Shown: positions 8,375-17,573 of the stretch, one piece after another
Position numbering within the stretch: the first letter of the stretch is position 1
How the letters are laid out: the number at the start of each line of letters is the position of its first letter
Source of the DNA: a bacterium
GTDB lineage: Bacteria > Bacteroidota > Bacteroidia > Chitinophagales > Chitinophagaceae
Direction: 5' to 3'
Assembly (NCBI GenBank): GCA_027364635.1
Contig: DAHXOZ010000016.1
Span: 1 to 32,714 of the forward strand
Length of the DNA stretch: 32,714 nucleotides
Notes under the pieces: generated by a model
Told to the model about the DNA's origin: nothing
Database searches by the model: none
What the model saw: the letters and a program-made list of their open reading frames with translations, nothing else
Program-made: the position numbers and the translations under genes

Positions 8375-9148
8375 ATGAATAAGGTAGGGCTCGTTTTAAG
8401 CGGTGGTGGTGCAAGAGGTTTTGCGCATCTGGGCTTTTTAAAAGTGCTGGATGAGTTGCAGGTAAAACCTTATGCTATTTCAGGAGTGAGTTCCGGCGCT
8501 ATTTTCGGCGCTTTATATTCTTACGGAAAAACGCCTGATGAAATTCTGGATCTGGCAAAAAAATATTCTTATTTTGGAATATCCAATTTATTGTGGAGGA
8601 AAGAAGGTTTGTTTTCGATGGAAACGATCAGGAAAATATTGATTGAAAATATTCCGGAAAACTCATTCGAATCATTGAAGATTCCGCTTTATGTTAATGC
8701 AACAGATTTTTTGCACAATAAAACTATCTTTTTCTCTTCGGGTGAACTGATCAATCCTATAATAGCTTCTGCTTCTTTTCCGTTTCTGTTTGAACCGGTA
8801 CAAATCGAAAACAGCAAATTGGTTGATGGCGGAGTGCTTGATAATTTTCCTGTAGAACCCCTGGTTGATCTTTGCGATAAAATTATTGGATCGCATGTAA
8901 ACCGATTAGGAACTATAACCGATATGAATATTAAATTTTCAAAAGCTGTGATGATAGAAAGATGCTTTCATCTCGCCATTGCTAATTCAGTTTATTCAAA
9001 GGTGCATTTGTGTGATATTTTTATTGAACCTCTTTTAAACAGTTTCGGGTTGTTTAGAATGAGAAATATTGAACAGATATTTGAAATAGGCTATGAAACT
9101 GCATTAAAAGAAAAAGACAATATTCTGAGACTAATGGAGTCTACTTAA
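8375..9148 (+). CDS. Patatin-like phospholipase (RssA/NTE type)
   Basis: This 257-residue Ser-Asp dyad hydrolase acts on phospholipids or lysophospholipids. It has the oxyanion hole SGGGARGFAHLG (9-20), the nucleophile elbow GVSSG with Ser39, and the dyad DGGVLDNFP with Asp151. No signal peptide is present, so it is a cytoplasmic type, unlike the secreted patatin-BamA fusions common in Bacteroidota. It starts 33 bp after the cation ATPase and may share its transcript. The substrate is unknown. Confidence 0.92.
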   Translation: MNKVGLVLSGGGARGFAHLGFLKVLDELQVKPYAISGVSSGAIFGALYSYGKTPDEILDLAKKYSYFGISNLLWRKEGLFSMETIRKILIENIPENSFESLKIPLYVNATDFLHNKTIFFSSGELINPIIASASFPFLFEPVQIENSKLVDGGVLDNFPVEPLVDLCDKIIGSHVNRLGTITDMNIKFSKAVMIERCFHLAIANSVYSKVHLCDIFIEPLLNSFGLFRMRNIEQIFEIGYETALKEKDNILRLMEST

Positions 9149-9210
9149 AACTGGTGTAGTAAAATAAAACTATGTCATTAAGATTACTTAATTTTCAATA
9201 AATATTTTTG

Positions 9211-10206
9211 ATGAAAACGTTTACTTTCTTTCTTTTTTTATCTCTTATTTATTTTCCCGGGATTGCCCAGGATACCACTTATGCGCAACGACTCGGTTTT
9301 CCCAAAAACGCCCGCGTAATTATTCTTCATATGGATGATGCAGGCATGTCTTTAAGTTCTGATCGTGGCATAGAAAAAGTTTTTGAAAAGGGAGTCGCTA
9401 ATTCAACGAGTGTAATGATGCCTTGCCCCTGGGTGCCGCAGATAGTCCGTTATATTGAAGATCATCCAGGAATTGATGCCGGATTACATCTCACGCTTAC
9501 TTCTGAATGGAAAGATTATCGTTGGGGTCCACTTGCAGGAGCAGCTGCTGTCCCTGGTTTAACAGATTCTACTGGTGCTATGTGGTCCAATGTTCCGGAT
9601 GTAGTAAAAAATGCCAGCGCAGAGGAAGTGGACAAAGAGATTCGCGCTCAACTGGCTCGAGCCCTAAAAATGGGGTTTCATCCGACTCACCTGGATTCGC
9701 ATATGGGAACTTTATTTGCAAGTAATGCATTTCTTGAAAAATATATTCAGTTAGGCATTGAAAAACAAATTCCGGTAATGTTTCCGGGTGGCCATGATTC
9801 TTACATAAGCAATGAGATGAACCTGGTGTCACAGAATCTCAGGTACTTTCAACATTTGGGTAAAATGATTTGGGATGGGGGATTACCAGTGCTTGATGAT
9901 CTTGTTAACAGCAGTTATGATTGGAACCCTCCTGCGGCTATTGCCCAAAATGATGGTGCTTTAACCAAATGGCGTGTGGGTTTGTACGAAAAAGCAATGT
10001 TGCAATTAAAGCCCGGTGTAACTATGGTAATTATGCATTGCACTGATCCTTCTTCCATATTTTCTGAAATCAGCGATAGCGGTGATAAAAGAAAAGCGGA
10101 TATGATGGCTATGCTTGATCCCGGGTTTAAAAAATTCCTTAGGGATAACGGATTTATTTTAACCACATGGCGCGAACTGATGGAACGAAGGAAAAAAGTG
10201 AAGTGA
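9211..10206 (+). CDS. Secreted ChbG/HpnK (YdjC-type) deacetylase family protein
   Basis: The protein starts with a signal peptide (MKTFTFFLFLSLIYFPGIAQ) and then matches the carbohydrate deacetylases of the ChbG/HpnK family. Metal-site motifs are visible as HMDDAGM (about 40-46), AGLHLTLTSEW and THLDSHMG (about 157-164). Family members remove acetyl groups from N-acetylated sugars such as chito-oligosaccharides or hopanoid-linked glucosamine; the substrate here is not predictable. The track begins one codon earlier with TTG at 9208. I prefer ATG at 9211, which gives a clean signal peptide. It lies 62 bp after the patatin gene on the same strand. Confidence 0.9.
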   Translation: MKTFTFFLFLSLIYFPGIAQDTTYAQRLGFPKNARVIILHMDDAGMSLSSDRGIEKVFEKGVANSTSVMMPCPWVPQIVRYIEDHPGIDAGLHLTLTSEWKDYRWGPLAGAAAVPGLTDSTGAMWSNVPDVVKNASAEEVDKEIRAQLARALKMGFHPTHLDSHMGTLFASNAFLEKYIQLGIEKQIPVMFPGGHDSYISNEMNLVSQNLRYFQHLGKMIWDGGLPVLDDLVNSSYDWNPPAAIAQNDGALTKWRVGLYEKAMLQLKPGVTMVIMHCTDPSSIFSEISDSGDKRKADMMAMLDPGFKKFLRDNGFILTTWRELMERRKKVK

Positions 10207-10313
10207 TCATTTAAAAACGTATTTACTGATCTGTTTATGAAAGTTATTCAATCTGAAACTTCCGGAAAGTATTTGTTGGTTTTGCACTGAACATGGTTTT
10301 CGTCTTCATCAAA

Positions 10314-11231
10314 TCAATAATAAAGCGGAGAAAAAACCATTTTATGGTTTGTAATATTCCATTCTAATGCAGGTGAAGGCATTTTAAAAATATTTAGCCA
10401 CGATGGATAAGAAATAGAATTATTTGCAGAAAATGCCCCGCTTATTCCAAAAAACAACTTTCTTTGCCTTGTGAAAAGAGGTATTGCTTTACCATCAACC
10501 GAAGAGGGATTAACAACTGCACCTGTCATACCTGAAGCTCCATAACCAATATCTCCGGTTAACCAGTTCGGAAAATTAACTTTATGAAAAAAAGATGAAA
10601 GATTGAAAGAAAGCCAGTAACTCTGTCCATTATAATCTTTTAGCATTCGCTCCGGTAAAGTACTCCCTAATTCACCCGGATTATATTTCGCAAAAATCGA
10701 AGGATGGTAGGAGTATTGCATCATTATCCGTTGCTGATGCCAAAGGGCCTGTTGCGCGCCAAATATTGTAATACCGCTTACATTAGCCATCATATCTCCG
10801 GGGGAAAACCCCCATTGGGACGAAAATCCATCTGATATCTCTATCATTGACATATAAGCAAGCGAAGTTCCAATACCGATCCATAAAGACAATGTTTGAT
10901 TTATTCCTGTCCATCGCATGACATTGTATTGGAAAGCAGCAATATTATAAGCCGAAGTTGCATGGCCTACCTTATCCATATTTAGCCATTCATCATTGTC
11001 ATTAAAAAAATGAAAATGGCTCTTAGGAAATTTTTTATACCAAAGGTATTGTAAGCCAATGGTAGTAAGGGTAGTAAGCCCGGCTTCACCTATTAATACA
11101 ATATGAAAACGATGCCTGTTAAAGGTGTCCGAGTAAGGTAAAAATCCCTGCTCTTTAGCTTTTTGTGCATTGCTAAGTGATGGAATGATAAATAGCAAAA
11201 TAACCAAGGTTAAATTTCGGCTCTTTTTCAT
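10314..11231 (-). CDS. DUF2279 (YfiM-like) exported protein
   Basis: The 305-residue protein has a signal peptide (MKKSRNLTLVILLFIIPSLSNAQ) and the DUF2279 core with DKVGHATSAY, MIEISDGFSSQWGFSPGD and several hydrophobic stretches; it probably sits in the periplasm or outer membrane. The molecular function of this family is not known. The track start at 11321 lies deep inside the upstream pump gene. ATG 11231 comes one base after that gene's TAA and directly precedes the signal peptide, so I chose it; ATG 11243, overlapping the pump, is the alternative. The tight junction means the protein is made with the heavy-metal efflux system, so a role in envelope metal handling is possible but unproven. 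Confidence 0.82.
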   Translation of the reverse strand: MKKSRNLTLVILLFIIPSLSNAQKAKEQGFLPYSDTFNRHRFHIVLIGEAGLTTLTTIGLQYLWYKKFPKSHFHFFNDNDEWLNMDKVGHATSAYNIAAFQYNVMRWTGINQTLSLWIGIGTSLAYMSMIEISDGFSSQWGFSPGDMMANVSGITIFGAQQALWHQQRIMMQYSYHPSIFAKYNPGELGSTLPERMLKDYNGQSYWLSFNLSSFFHKVNFPNWLTGDIGYGASGMTGAVVNPSSVDGKAIPLFTRQRKLFFGISGAFSANNSISYPSWLNIFKMPSPALEWNITNHKMVFSPLYY

Positions 11232-11232
11232 T

Positions 11233-14200
11233 TTAAAACTCATTATGCGTTTGGGAAAGATCCGGGTTTTCATTGTCATCATTAATTTGGTGTGTATCAA
11301 ATTTCCTATAAGCCCTCGCAAAAAAGTGAGGGAAAATTAAAAGCGAAAAAAACATCGCACATATGATACCGCCAATAACCACTCTTGCTAAAGGCCTTGA
11401 GCTTTCTGAACCGATACCATGTGAAATTGCTGCAGGCAATAACCCTATTGCTGCCATTAAAGCGGTCATGATAACGGGCCTTACTCTTGAATTAACTCCC
11501 AATCTTATTGCTGCATAAAGTGATTGATGTTGCCCTTTTTTTCTAATATCGAGATTATGTTTGAACTCTGTTATTAACAAAACACCAAACAGTATGCAAA
11601 TACCGAATAAAGCTATAAATCCAATTCCGGCAGAAATACTAAAATTGGTTCCTGTAATAAAAAGGGCTGCAATACCTCCAACAATTGCGAATGGAACATT
11701 GAGAAAAACCAGGCCGGCATCCTTAAAATTTCCGAACATGGAAAAAAGCAAAAGAAAAATAAGCAAAAGGCTTATTGGCACTACCTGTTGCAATCTTTTT
11801 ACAGCCCTTTGTTGATTTTCAAAATCACCCTCCCATGTCATTGTATATCCGTTTTTTAGCTTTATGGCCTTATCGATTTTGGCTTGAGCTTCCTTTATGG
11901 TACTACCCATATCTCTACCTCTTATAGAAAATTTTATAGCAGAATATCTTTGATTGGCATCTCTAAAAATAAGGCAAGGCCCGGTTTTGGTAGTAATATT
12001 TGCAATTTCTTTTACAGGCACTTTGGATCCACTTTCAGTAGGTACCATAAGGTTTCCAATATCCGTTTCCGATTTCCGGTATTCTTCAGGTATCCTTATA
12101 CGGATATCAAATTTTTCAATGCCTTCATATAATTGGGATGCAGCTTTTCCCCCTATTGCCATTTCGATAACCGCATTGGCGTCGGCTGTGGCCACTCCAT
12201 ATAATGCCATTTTTTGTTGGTTAAGATCAATATCCAATTCAGGTTGACCAATATTTCTTATTACTCCAAGGTCTTTTATTCCTTTTACTGTTTTTAAAAT
12301 CTTATAAACTTCATCCGCTTTGTCTTCCATATAATTAAGAGAATCACCAAATATTTTTACAGCAATAGAGCCCTTAACACCTGACACAGCTTCCTCAATA
12401 TTATCTGTGATTGGTTGTGAAAAATTGAGATCAGCTCCGGGAATAACTGATAAACTTTTATTCATCTCACTCACTAATTTTTCTTTGGTGATTTTTGGTT
12501 TCCACGAATCCTCAGGGTAAAGCAATACATCGAATTCGTTGTTATAAAAGCCTGCCACATCAGTCCCGTCATCAGGCCTTCCCGTTTGTGAAACCACATG
12601 TTGAACCTGAGGAAACTGAATCAGTTTTTTTCGCACCAGGTTAGCCACTTCTACAGATTTATCGAGCGAGATACTATAAGGCAATTGTACTCTAACATAA
12701 ATTGAACCTTCGTCAAGCTCGGGAAGAAATTCCGAGCCCAGGAATTTAAAAGAAAAAAGCCCAAAAGCGATTACAACCAATGATACAATAATAGAAGTGC
12801 GTTTATGCCTTGTGGTAAAAGCAAATCCCTTCAGCATAAACCCGGTTATGTGATGAACAATTGGATTATGTTTCTCACGTATATTTTTTCTCAATAATAA
12901 ACTGATTAATACCGGTACTAAAGTTAAGGTTATGATTAGAGCACCTAGCAGTGCAAAACCAAGCGTATAGGCAAGCGGTGAAAATAGCTTTCCCTCTACT
13001 TTTTGAAAGGAAAAAATGGGTAGTAAAGCAGCAATAATTATTAATTTGGCAAAGAAGATAGCCTTACCCAACTCAGCTCCTTTATTTTTTAATAATCCCA
13101 ATTTTGATACTTTATTGAACCGCTCCATCCCCATATCTCTGGCCTTTTGATCGAGTACCACAAAAATGCCCTCCACCATTACTACTGCACCATCAATTAT
13201 GATCCCAAAGTCAATGGCGCCCAGGGATAAAAGATTGGCTGACATACCCATTAGCCTGAGGCAAATAAAAGCAAATAACAAAGAGAGGGGAATTACTATA
13301 GAAACAATTAATGTCGTCCGCCAGTTAAACATAAATAGCGACACTATTAAAGTGACAAGTAATATGCCTTCTATCAGGTTATGTAAAACTGTATTGGTAG
13401 CAAAATGGATAAGGTCTTCCCTATCATAATACGGAACAATTTTAGTATCAGATGGTAACACCTCTGCATTTACTTTTGCCACTTTGGCTTTTAATGCCTC
13501 CATGACCCTCGTGGGATTTTCTCCCTTACGCATTAAGATGATTGCTTCTACTGCATCATCATTATTTACAATGGTTCTTTTTCCTGCTGAATCAATGGCA
13601 TCGGTTCTGCCTACATGTCCAAGCCGGGGCAAATTCGAAATTTCTACATCCGCCAGATCTTTTACCAATACCGGAATCCCATTTACATTTTGTACAATTA
13701 TATTTTTTATTTCATTCACATCATTTAACAGGCCGATTCCGCGTACAACGTAAGCCTGGTTATTTATATTAATTACGTCCCCTCCAATATTGATATTACT
13801 TTTAGTTACGGCATTATAAACATCAAGTGGTGTTATACCCAGATTACTTAATTTTCCCGGATCTACCCTTATTTCAAAAGCCTTGGTTTCTCCGCCGAAA
13901 CTAACAACATCAGCTACTCCGGGAACCGATCTCAATTGCCGGTCAACCACCCAGTCCTGTAAAGTCTTTAGTTCACGCGGATTTCTTATTTTACTTTCCA
14001 AAGTATACCTGTATATTTCTCCGGTGGGGCCTGTCGGCGGCTGGATAGATGGAGAAACGCCTTGTGGCAGATCAGCATTTGAAATAAGATCATTTACTTG
14101 TATCCTTGCCTGCTCATTAGTAACATTGTCTTCAAAAACAAGTTTTATATACGACAAACCAAAAATGCTTGTTGAGCGTAAACTTATCTTGCGCTGAACC

Positions 14201-14433
14201 GGGTTCATTGCGATTTCAATGGGTATGGTAATAAATTTTTCAATTTCTTCAGCGCTTCTTCCGGGCCATTGCGTTATGATCGTTATTTCAGTATTGGTTA
14301 CATCAGGGAATGCTTCAATTGGCATATTCCTGAAGGTTATTATTCCAATTACCAGCAAGCAAGCTGTAGCAAATAGTATAAAATATTTTCTTTTAAGGGA
14401 GAAGGCTATAAAAGCCTTGAGTATCTTTAACAT
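11233..14433 (-). CDS. czcA: Heavy-metal efflux RND pump (CzcA/CusA family)
   Basis: This 1066-residue inner-membrane pump drives metal cations out by proton exchange. It begins MLKILKAFIAFSLKRKYFIL, has FRNMPIEAFPDVTNTEI after the first membrane helix, and two repeats of porter loop plus helix bundle. The proton-relay signature AIDFGIIIDGAVVMVE in helix 4 (about residues 403-417) carries the D-D-E pattern of the divalent-cation (CzcA, Co/Zn/Cd) branch rather than the monovalent CusA branch. It is the third component gene of the efflux operon, 10 bp after the adaptor, and is followed one base later by the DUF2279 gene. Metal specificity is inferred from that motif only. Confidence 0.95.
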   Translation of the reverse strand: MLKILKAFIAFSLKRKYFILFATACLLVIGIITFRNMPIEAFPDVTNTEITIITQWPGRSAEEIEKFITIPIEIAMNPVQRKISLRSTSIFGLSYIKLVFEDNVTNEQARIQVNDLISNADLPQGVSPSIQPPTGPTGEIYRYTLESKIRNPRELKTLQDWVVDRQLRSVPGVADVVSFGGETKAFEIRVDPGKLSNLGITPLDVYNAVTKSNINIGGDVININNQAYVVRGIGLLNDVNEIKNIIVQNVNGIPVLVKDLADVEISNLPRLGHVGRTDAIDSAGKRTIVNNDDAVEAIILMRKGENPTRVMEALKAKVAKVNAEVLPSDTKIVPYYDREDLIHFATNTVLHNLIEGILLVTLIVSLFMFNWRTTLIVSIVIPLSLLFAFICLRLMGMSANLLSLGAIDFGIIIDGAVVMVEGIFVVLDQKARDMGMERFNKVSKLGLLKNKGAELGKAIFFAKLIIIAALLPIFSFQKVEGKLFSPLAYTLGFALLGALIITLTLVPVLISLLLRKNIREKHNPIVHHITGFMLKGFAFTTRHKRTSIIVSLVVIAFGLFSFKFLGSEFLPELDEGSIYVRVQLPYSISLDKSVEVANLVRKKLIQFPQVQHVVSQTGRPDDGTDVAGFYNNEFDVLLYPEDSWKPKITKEKLVSEMNKSLSVIPGADLNFSQPITDNIEEAVSGVKGSIAVKIFGDSLNYMEDKADEVYKILKTVKGIKDLGVIRNIGQPELDIDLNQQKMALYGVATADANAVIEMAIGGKAASQLYEGIEKFDIRIRIPEEYRKSETDIGNLMVPTESGSKVPVKEIANITTKTGPCLIFRDANQRYSAIKFSIRGRDMGSTIKEAQAKIDKAIKLKNGYTMTWEGDFENQQRAVKRLQQVVPISLLLIFLLLFSMFGNFKDAGLVFLNVPFAIVGGIAALFITGTNFSISAGIGFIALFGICILFGVLLITEFKHNLDIRKKGQHQSLYAAIRLGVNSRVRPVIMTALMAAIGLLPAAISHGIGSESSRPLARVVIGGIICAMFFSLLIFPHFFARAYRKFDTHQINDDNENPDLSQTHNEF

Positions 14434-14443
14434 CTGTTTTTTT

Positions 14444-15532
14444 TTAATCGTTCATAGCTTCATAAATTAATAAAGCATTGGAGGCAATCACTTTATCACC
14501 TACATTAATACCACCTGATATATAGCTCTTATCTGCATTAGTTCCAATTATCTTCACCGGAATTATTCTTATGTCAGAAGGGGTATGGTATACCAACACA
14601 AAATATTCACTGTTATCAAAAATCAAAGCGCTGGAAGGGATACACAAGGCATTACTATCCTTTTGATTGATAACGTTTACGCTGGCAAACATTTCAGGCT
14701 TTAGGGCATAATCATTATTGGGTAGCTGCACTCTTATCTTCATTACTTTATTAGTTGGATCCAGCACATTTAATACTTTATCAACTTTACCTTTAAATAC
14801 TCTTCCCGGATAGGATAATGTCGTTACCTCGGCTTCCTCACCAAGGCGCACCTGGCTGATGTTGGATTCATACACATTGGCAATAATCCATACATTCTTC
14901 AGGTCAGAAATGGTAAACAGATTACTATTGTTATCACTTCGGATAGCCATGTTGTTATTCACTTGTTTCTCCACTATAAAACCACTGATAGGTGCACGCA
15001 CAACAAACTCGCCATTACTATTGCCACCATTTATCTGGAGGACCTCGCTGGCCCGCGACAATTGCGATTGAGCTTGTTTATACATTTGTTGGGCAGTGAT
15101 ATAATCTTTTTCAGACATCATGCCGCTCTTATACATATCTTCAGCAGCATCCCTGTTTTTCTCAGCTATGAGAAGATTGGTTTTAGAAGTAACCAGGTCA
15201 CTGCCATAACCTGCCATTTCACCACTTCGTATCACTCCAAGTTTTTGCCCTTTTTTTACATAGTCACCCAGTTGAACATTTACATCGGAAATGATGCCGC
15301 TGACCATCGGGAAAATCCTGTTTACTTTTTCTTCGTCAAAAGCTACTTTGCCGGTTAGTGTCAGCGAATTTACAAGCGGGCAATTCATCACGCTGTCTAT
15401 TTTGAGGGTTTTCAACAAAGAGTCTGCTATAACATATTTCTGTTTTGGTGCTTCCTGGCCTGAATCACGGCAACTGAAGGTTATTATAGAAGTTGCCAGT
15501 AATAAAGGGAAAAAAATTTTATGGGTAATCAT
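14444..15532 (-). CDS. czcB: RND efflux periplasmic adaptor lipoprotein (CzcB/CusB type)
   Basis: The 362-residue membrane-fusion protein links the inner-membrane pump to the outer-membrane channel. It has a lipoprotein signal peptide ending in a lipobox at ITFSC, so Cys21 should be acylated. A barrel-sandwich (lipoyl-like) half follows (GKVAFDEEKVNRIFPMVSGI, VQLGDYVKKGQKLGVI), then a helical hairpin (about 115-165), the second sandwich half (FVVRAPISGFIVEKQVNNN) and beta-barrel domains. No extra metal-binding N-terminal domain or His-rich tail is visible. It lies between the channel gene (41 bp upstream) and the pump gene (10 bp downstream). Confidence 0.94.
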   Translation of the reverse strand: MITHKIFFPLLLATSIITFSCRDSGQEAPKQKYVIADSLLKTLKIDSVMNCPLVNSLTLTGKVAFDEEKVNRIFPMVSGIISDVNVQLGDYVKKGQKLGVIRSGEMAGYGSDLVTSKTNLLIAEKNRDAAEDMYKSGMMSEKDYITAQQMYKQAQSQLSRASEVLQINGGNSNGEFVVRAPISGFIVEKQVNNNMAIRSDNNSNLFTISDLKNVWIIANVYESNISQVRLGEEAEVTTLSYPGRVFKGKVDKVLNVLDPTNKVMKIRVQLPNNDYALKPEMFASVNVINQKDSNALCIPSSALIFDNSEYFVLVYHTPSDIRIIPVKIIGTNADKSYISGGINVGDKVIASNALLIYEAMND

Positions 15533-15573
15533 GTTTTGAATATTTTTATTGAGGGATTCTCTTTAATTAGACA

Positions 15574-16848
15574 TTATTTATTAAAAACAATTTTTCCGAT
15601 AGAAAAATTGAGCTGCTCCAATGCACTCATTTTATTAAACCGGAGTTGATTAAGTTGTAGAATATTTTCTTTATACGAATCATAAAAATCCAGAAACTCA
15701 AGCATCGTAATATTCTTCTTTTGATAATTTGCTGTAACCTCCTGAATTAAATTTTTATTTTCTTCATCAAATTTTGGATCAAAGCTTTGTAATAATTTTT
15801 CCGAACGCAAAGCTGTAATATAATTGGTGGTAACTTCACTTTTCACCTGGTCAAGTCCGTTTTCCAATTGCAGTTTACTTTGTTCCACCTGTATCCTGGC
15901 GTTACTTATATTTCCCTGGTTACGATTAAAAAAAGGAAGAGGGATACCAATTCCAATGCCGTTATAATTTTTTACATAACTGCCCAGCCTGTCGTAATTG
16001 GCAGTTACAGTTATGTCTGGTTTTGCATAAGCTTGCTGAAGAGTAAGGTTATTGTTACTGTAAATAATGCTTGCATTCAACGCTTTTAAATCCGGGCGGT
16101 TTGCAAGTGCTGAATCAATTAATTGCTGGTAATTCATATTGGAAACTACATTTTCATTCAACATTTTAATGTCCGGATTTGGAATAATATATTTTTCAGG
16201 GGAGACTCTTAAGATTAGTTTTAATTCAGCCTGTATATTATTTATATTAGTTTGCAATCCATCATATTCAGCCTGTAGTGAATATAGTTGCGATTTAAGA
16301 CGTATTACTTCCATCGGTGCCATGTACCCTTTGCTTACCTGTTCTTCAAATGCATGAACTAATTTTTGTAATGAAGAAATTTCCAAATCATATAATTTAG
16401 AGGATTGTTCAAGGAAATAAATATTATAAAAATCATTTCTTAATATATACCGGAGCGTTCGAAGGAGGTCATAAAATTGGAACTGAGCGATATCAACACC
16501 TGACCTGGCAAGATTTATCGCTTTATTTCTTTTTCTTGCAAGCAGGATTAATTGAGAAACCTGTATTTGGATTTCTGGTTCAAAAAACCGATGGCTAAGC
16601 GTATTATAAAATCCATTTGAATAATCAAATTCCGGATTGTTGTACAAACCGGCAGTAATTACTGTGGCTTTGGCTGAATCAATACTGTACCTCTGAGACA
16701 GCAGTGAAAGGTTTTTTGAGAGAAAAGAATCTTCAGCCTGCTTCATGGTAATAACCAGGGAATCCTGAGTTCTGTCTATACTAAGGTTCTGGCTTTTGGA
16801 ATCTGCCAAACATAAAATGAATAAAATGGTCAGATAAATCTTTGTCAT
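15574..16848 (-). CDS. czcC: TolC-family outer-membrane efflux channel (CzcC/CusC type)
   Basis: The 424-residue protein has a signal peptide (MTKIYLTILFILCLADSKSQ) and two internally similar halves with the long helical segments of TolC proteins: SQLILLARKRNKAINLARSGV in the first half and QGNISNARIQVEQSKLQLEN in the second. The second half also has LIDSALANRPDLKALNA, typical of the family. It forms the outer-membrane exit duct for the CzcBA-type pump encoded directly downstream. A 144-bp gap separates it from the small exported protein gene upstream, so it may share that promoter or have its own. Confidence 0.93.
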   Translation of the reverse strand: MTKIYLTILFILCLADSKSQNLSIDRTQDSLVITMKQAEDSFLSKNLSLLSQRYSIDSAKATVITAGLYNNPEFDYSNGFYNTLSHRFFEPEIQIQVSQLILLARKRNKAINLARSGVDIAQFQFYDLLRTLRYILRNDFYNIYFLEQSSKLYDLEISSLQKLVHAFEEQVSKGYMAPMEVIRLKSQLYSLQAEYDGLQTNINNIQAELKLILRVSPEKYIIPNPDIKMLNENVVSNMNYQQLIDSALANRPDLKALNASIIYSNNNLTLQQAYAKPDITVTANYDRLGSYVKNYNGIGIGIPLPFFNRNQGNISNARIQVEQSKLQLENGLDQVKSEVTTNYITALRSEKLLQSFDPKFDEENKNLIQEVTANYQKKNITMLEFLDFYDSYKENILQLNQLRFNKMSALEQLNFSIGKIVFNK

Positions 16849-16992
16849 TTAATTGATTTTGCTAAATAAATTATTTGATACCCAATGAAAAATTTCTCTT
16901 TCAAAGAGTAATCAGCCTATCGGAGATGTAATGAATGAATAAATGAAGGGCTTAAAGCAACGAAAAAAGATTGCTAAAGCATAGCAACAAAA

Positions 16993-17376
16993 TCAAAGTG
17001 TTTTTGGGGGAGGGGGATTGATCTCGTTTATGTAACGGAAGTAGTATTTATTAACGAATGCAATATAAATTTTCTTATTTATCAGAGAAGAGGTGGAAAT
17101 TCGGATAGGTTCGATTTGCTGGCAAACTAATTCAAATTGTTTTTGCATTTGCCATTCCTTGTGTTGCCTGTCTTTGGATTCGGGAATGGCATTATCATAT
17201 TTCAAAATATCTTCAACAATAAATTCAACAAAAGTATCTACGTAATTAAAATTAGCGGCATTAGGTACATAAGAAGGCATTCTTGCACTTGGGCAATCTA
17301 TGCTCATATTCAAAATTTGCAATGCAATAATGAATGCAAAAAACCTATATGCTTTATTTTGAAAGTGGGTTATCAC
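16993..17376 (-). CDS. Small exported or membrane-anchored protein leading the metal-efflux operon
   Basis: I cannot assign a function. The 127-residue product has one hydrophobic segment near the N-terminus (RFFAFIIALQILNMSI), which may be a signal peptide or anchor, two Cys, an acidic middle part, and a C-terminus ending NEINPPPPKTL. The start is GTG at 17376: an in-frame TAA lies just upstream, and the next ATG would cut into the hydrophobic segment. I recall similar small proteins in front of heavy-metal RND operons in Chitinophagaceae, which agrees with its place here, 144 bp ahead of the channel gene on the same strand. A periplasmic metal-sensing or metal-carrying role is only a guess. 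Confidence 0.7.
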   Translation of the reverse strand: MITHFQNKAYRFFAFIIALQILNMSIDCPSARMPSYVPNAANFNYVDTFVEFIVEDILKYDNAIPESKDRQHKEWQMQKQFELVCQQIEPIRISTSSLINKKIYIAFVNKYYFRYINEINPPPPKTL

Positions 17377-17528
17377 GAGAAATAATTCACAATATTACCA
17401 GAGTTCTTGTTAAGAAGGATATAATTAAACACTTTTTTTTAAATTCATTTCTAAAACAAAATTAATATTTTTAAAGTATAGTTGTTAATGATCAAATATT
17501 TTTTTAAAAGGAATCAATATTATTTACC

Positions 17529-17558
17529 AGTAAACAAACAAAAAATGTATTTTTCTTT
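17529..17558 (+). repeat. Bipartite intergenic motif, copy 2 (short spacer)
   Basis: AGTAAACAAACAA (17529-17541), 7 nt, then ATTTTTCTTT (17549-17558). It lies in the spacer between the 3' end of xdhC and the start of the efflux-operon leader gene. This copy differs from the others in its 7-nt spacer and one C in the T-rich half. Confidence 0.55.
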
Positions 17559-17573
17559 TTTGAGAAGGGATGA

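Noticed and set aside
9203-9210. TATTTTTG directly before the ATG of the deacetylase gene, as a -7 promoter element
   Set aside because: It would put the transcription start inside the signal-peptide codons, so it is probably an AT-rich coincidence.
11561-14470. Many antisense ORFs across the RND pump and adaptor genes in the track
   Set aside because: They have no recognisable protein features and are shadows of strongly supported minus-strand genes.
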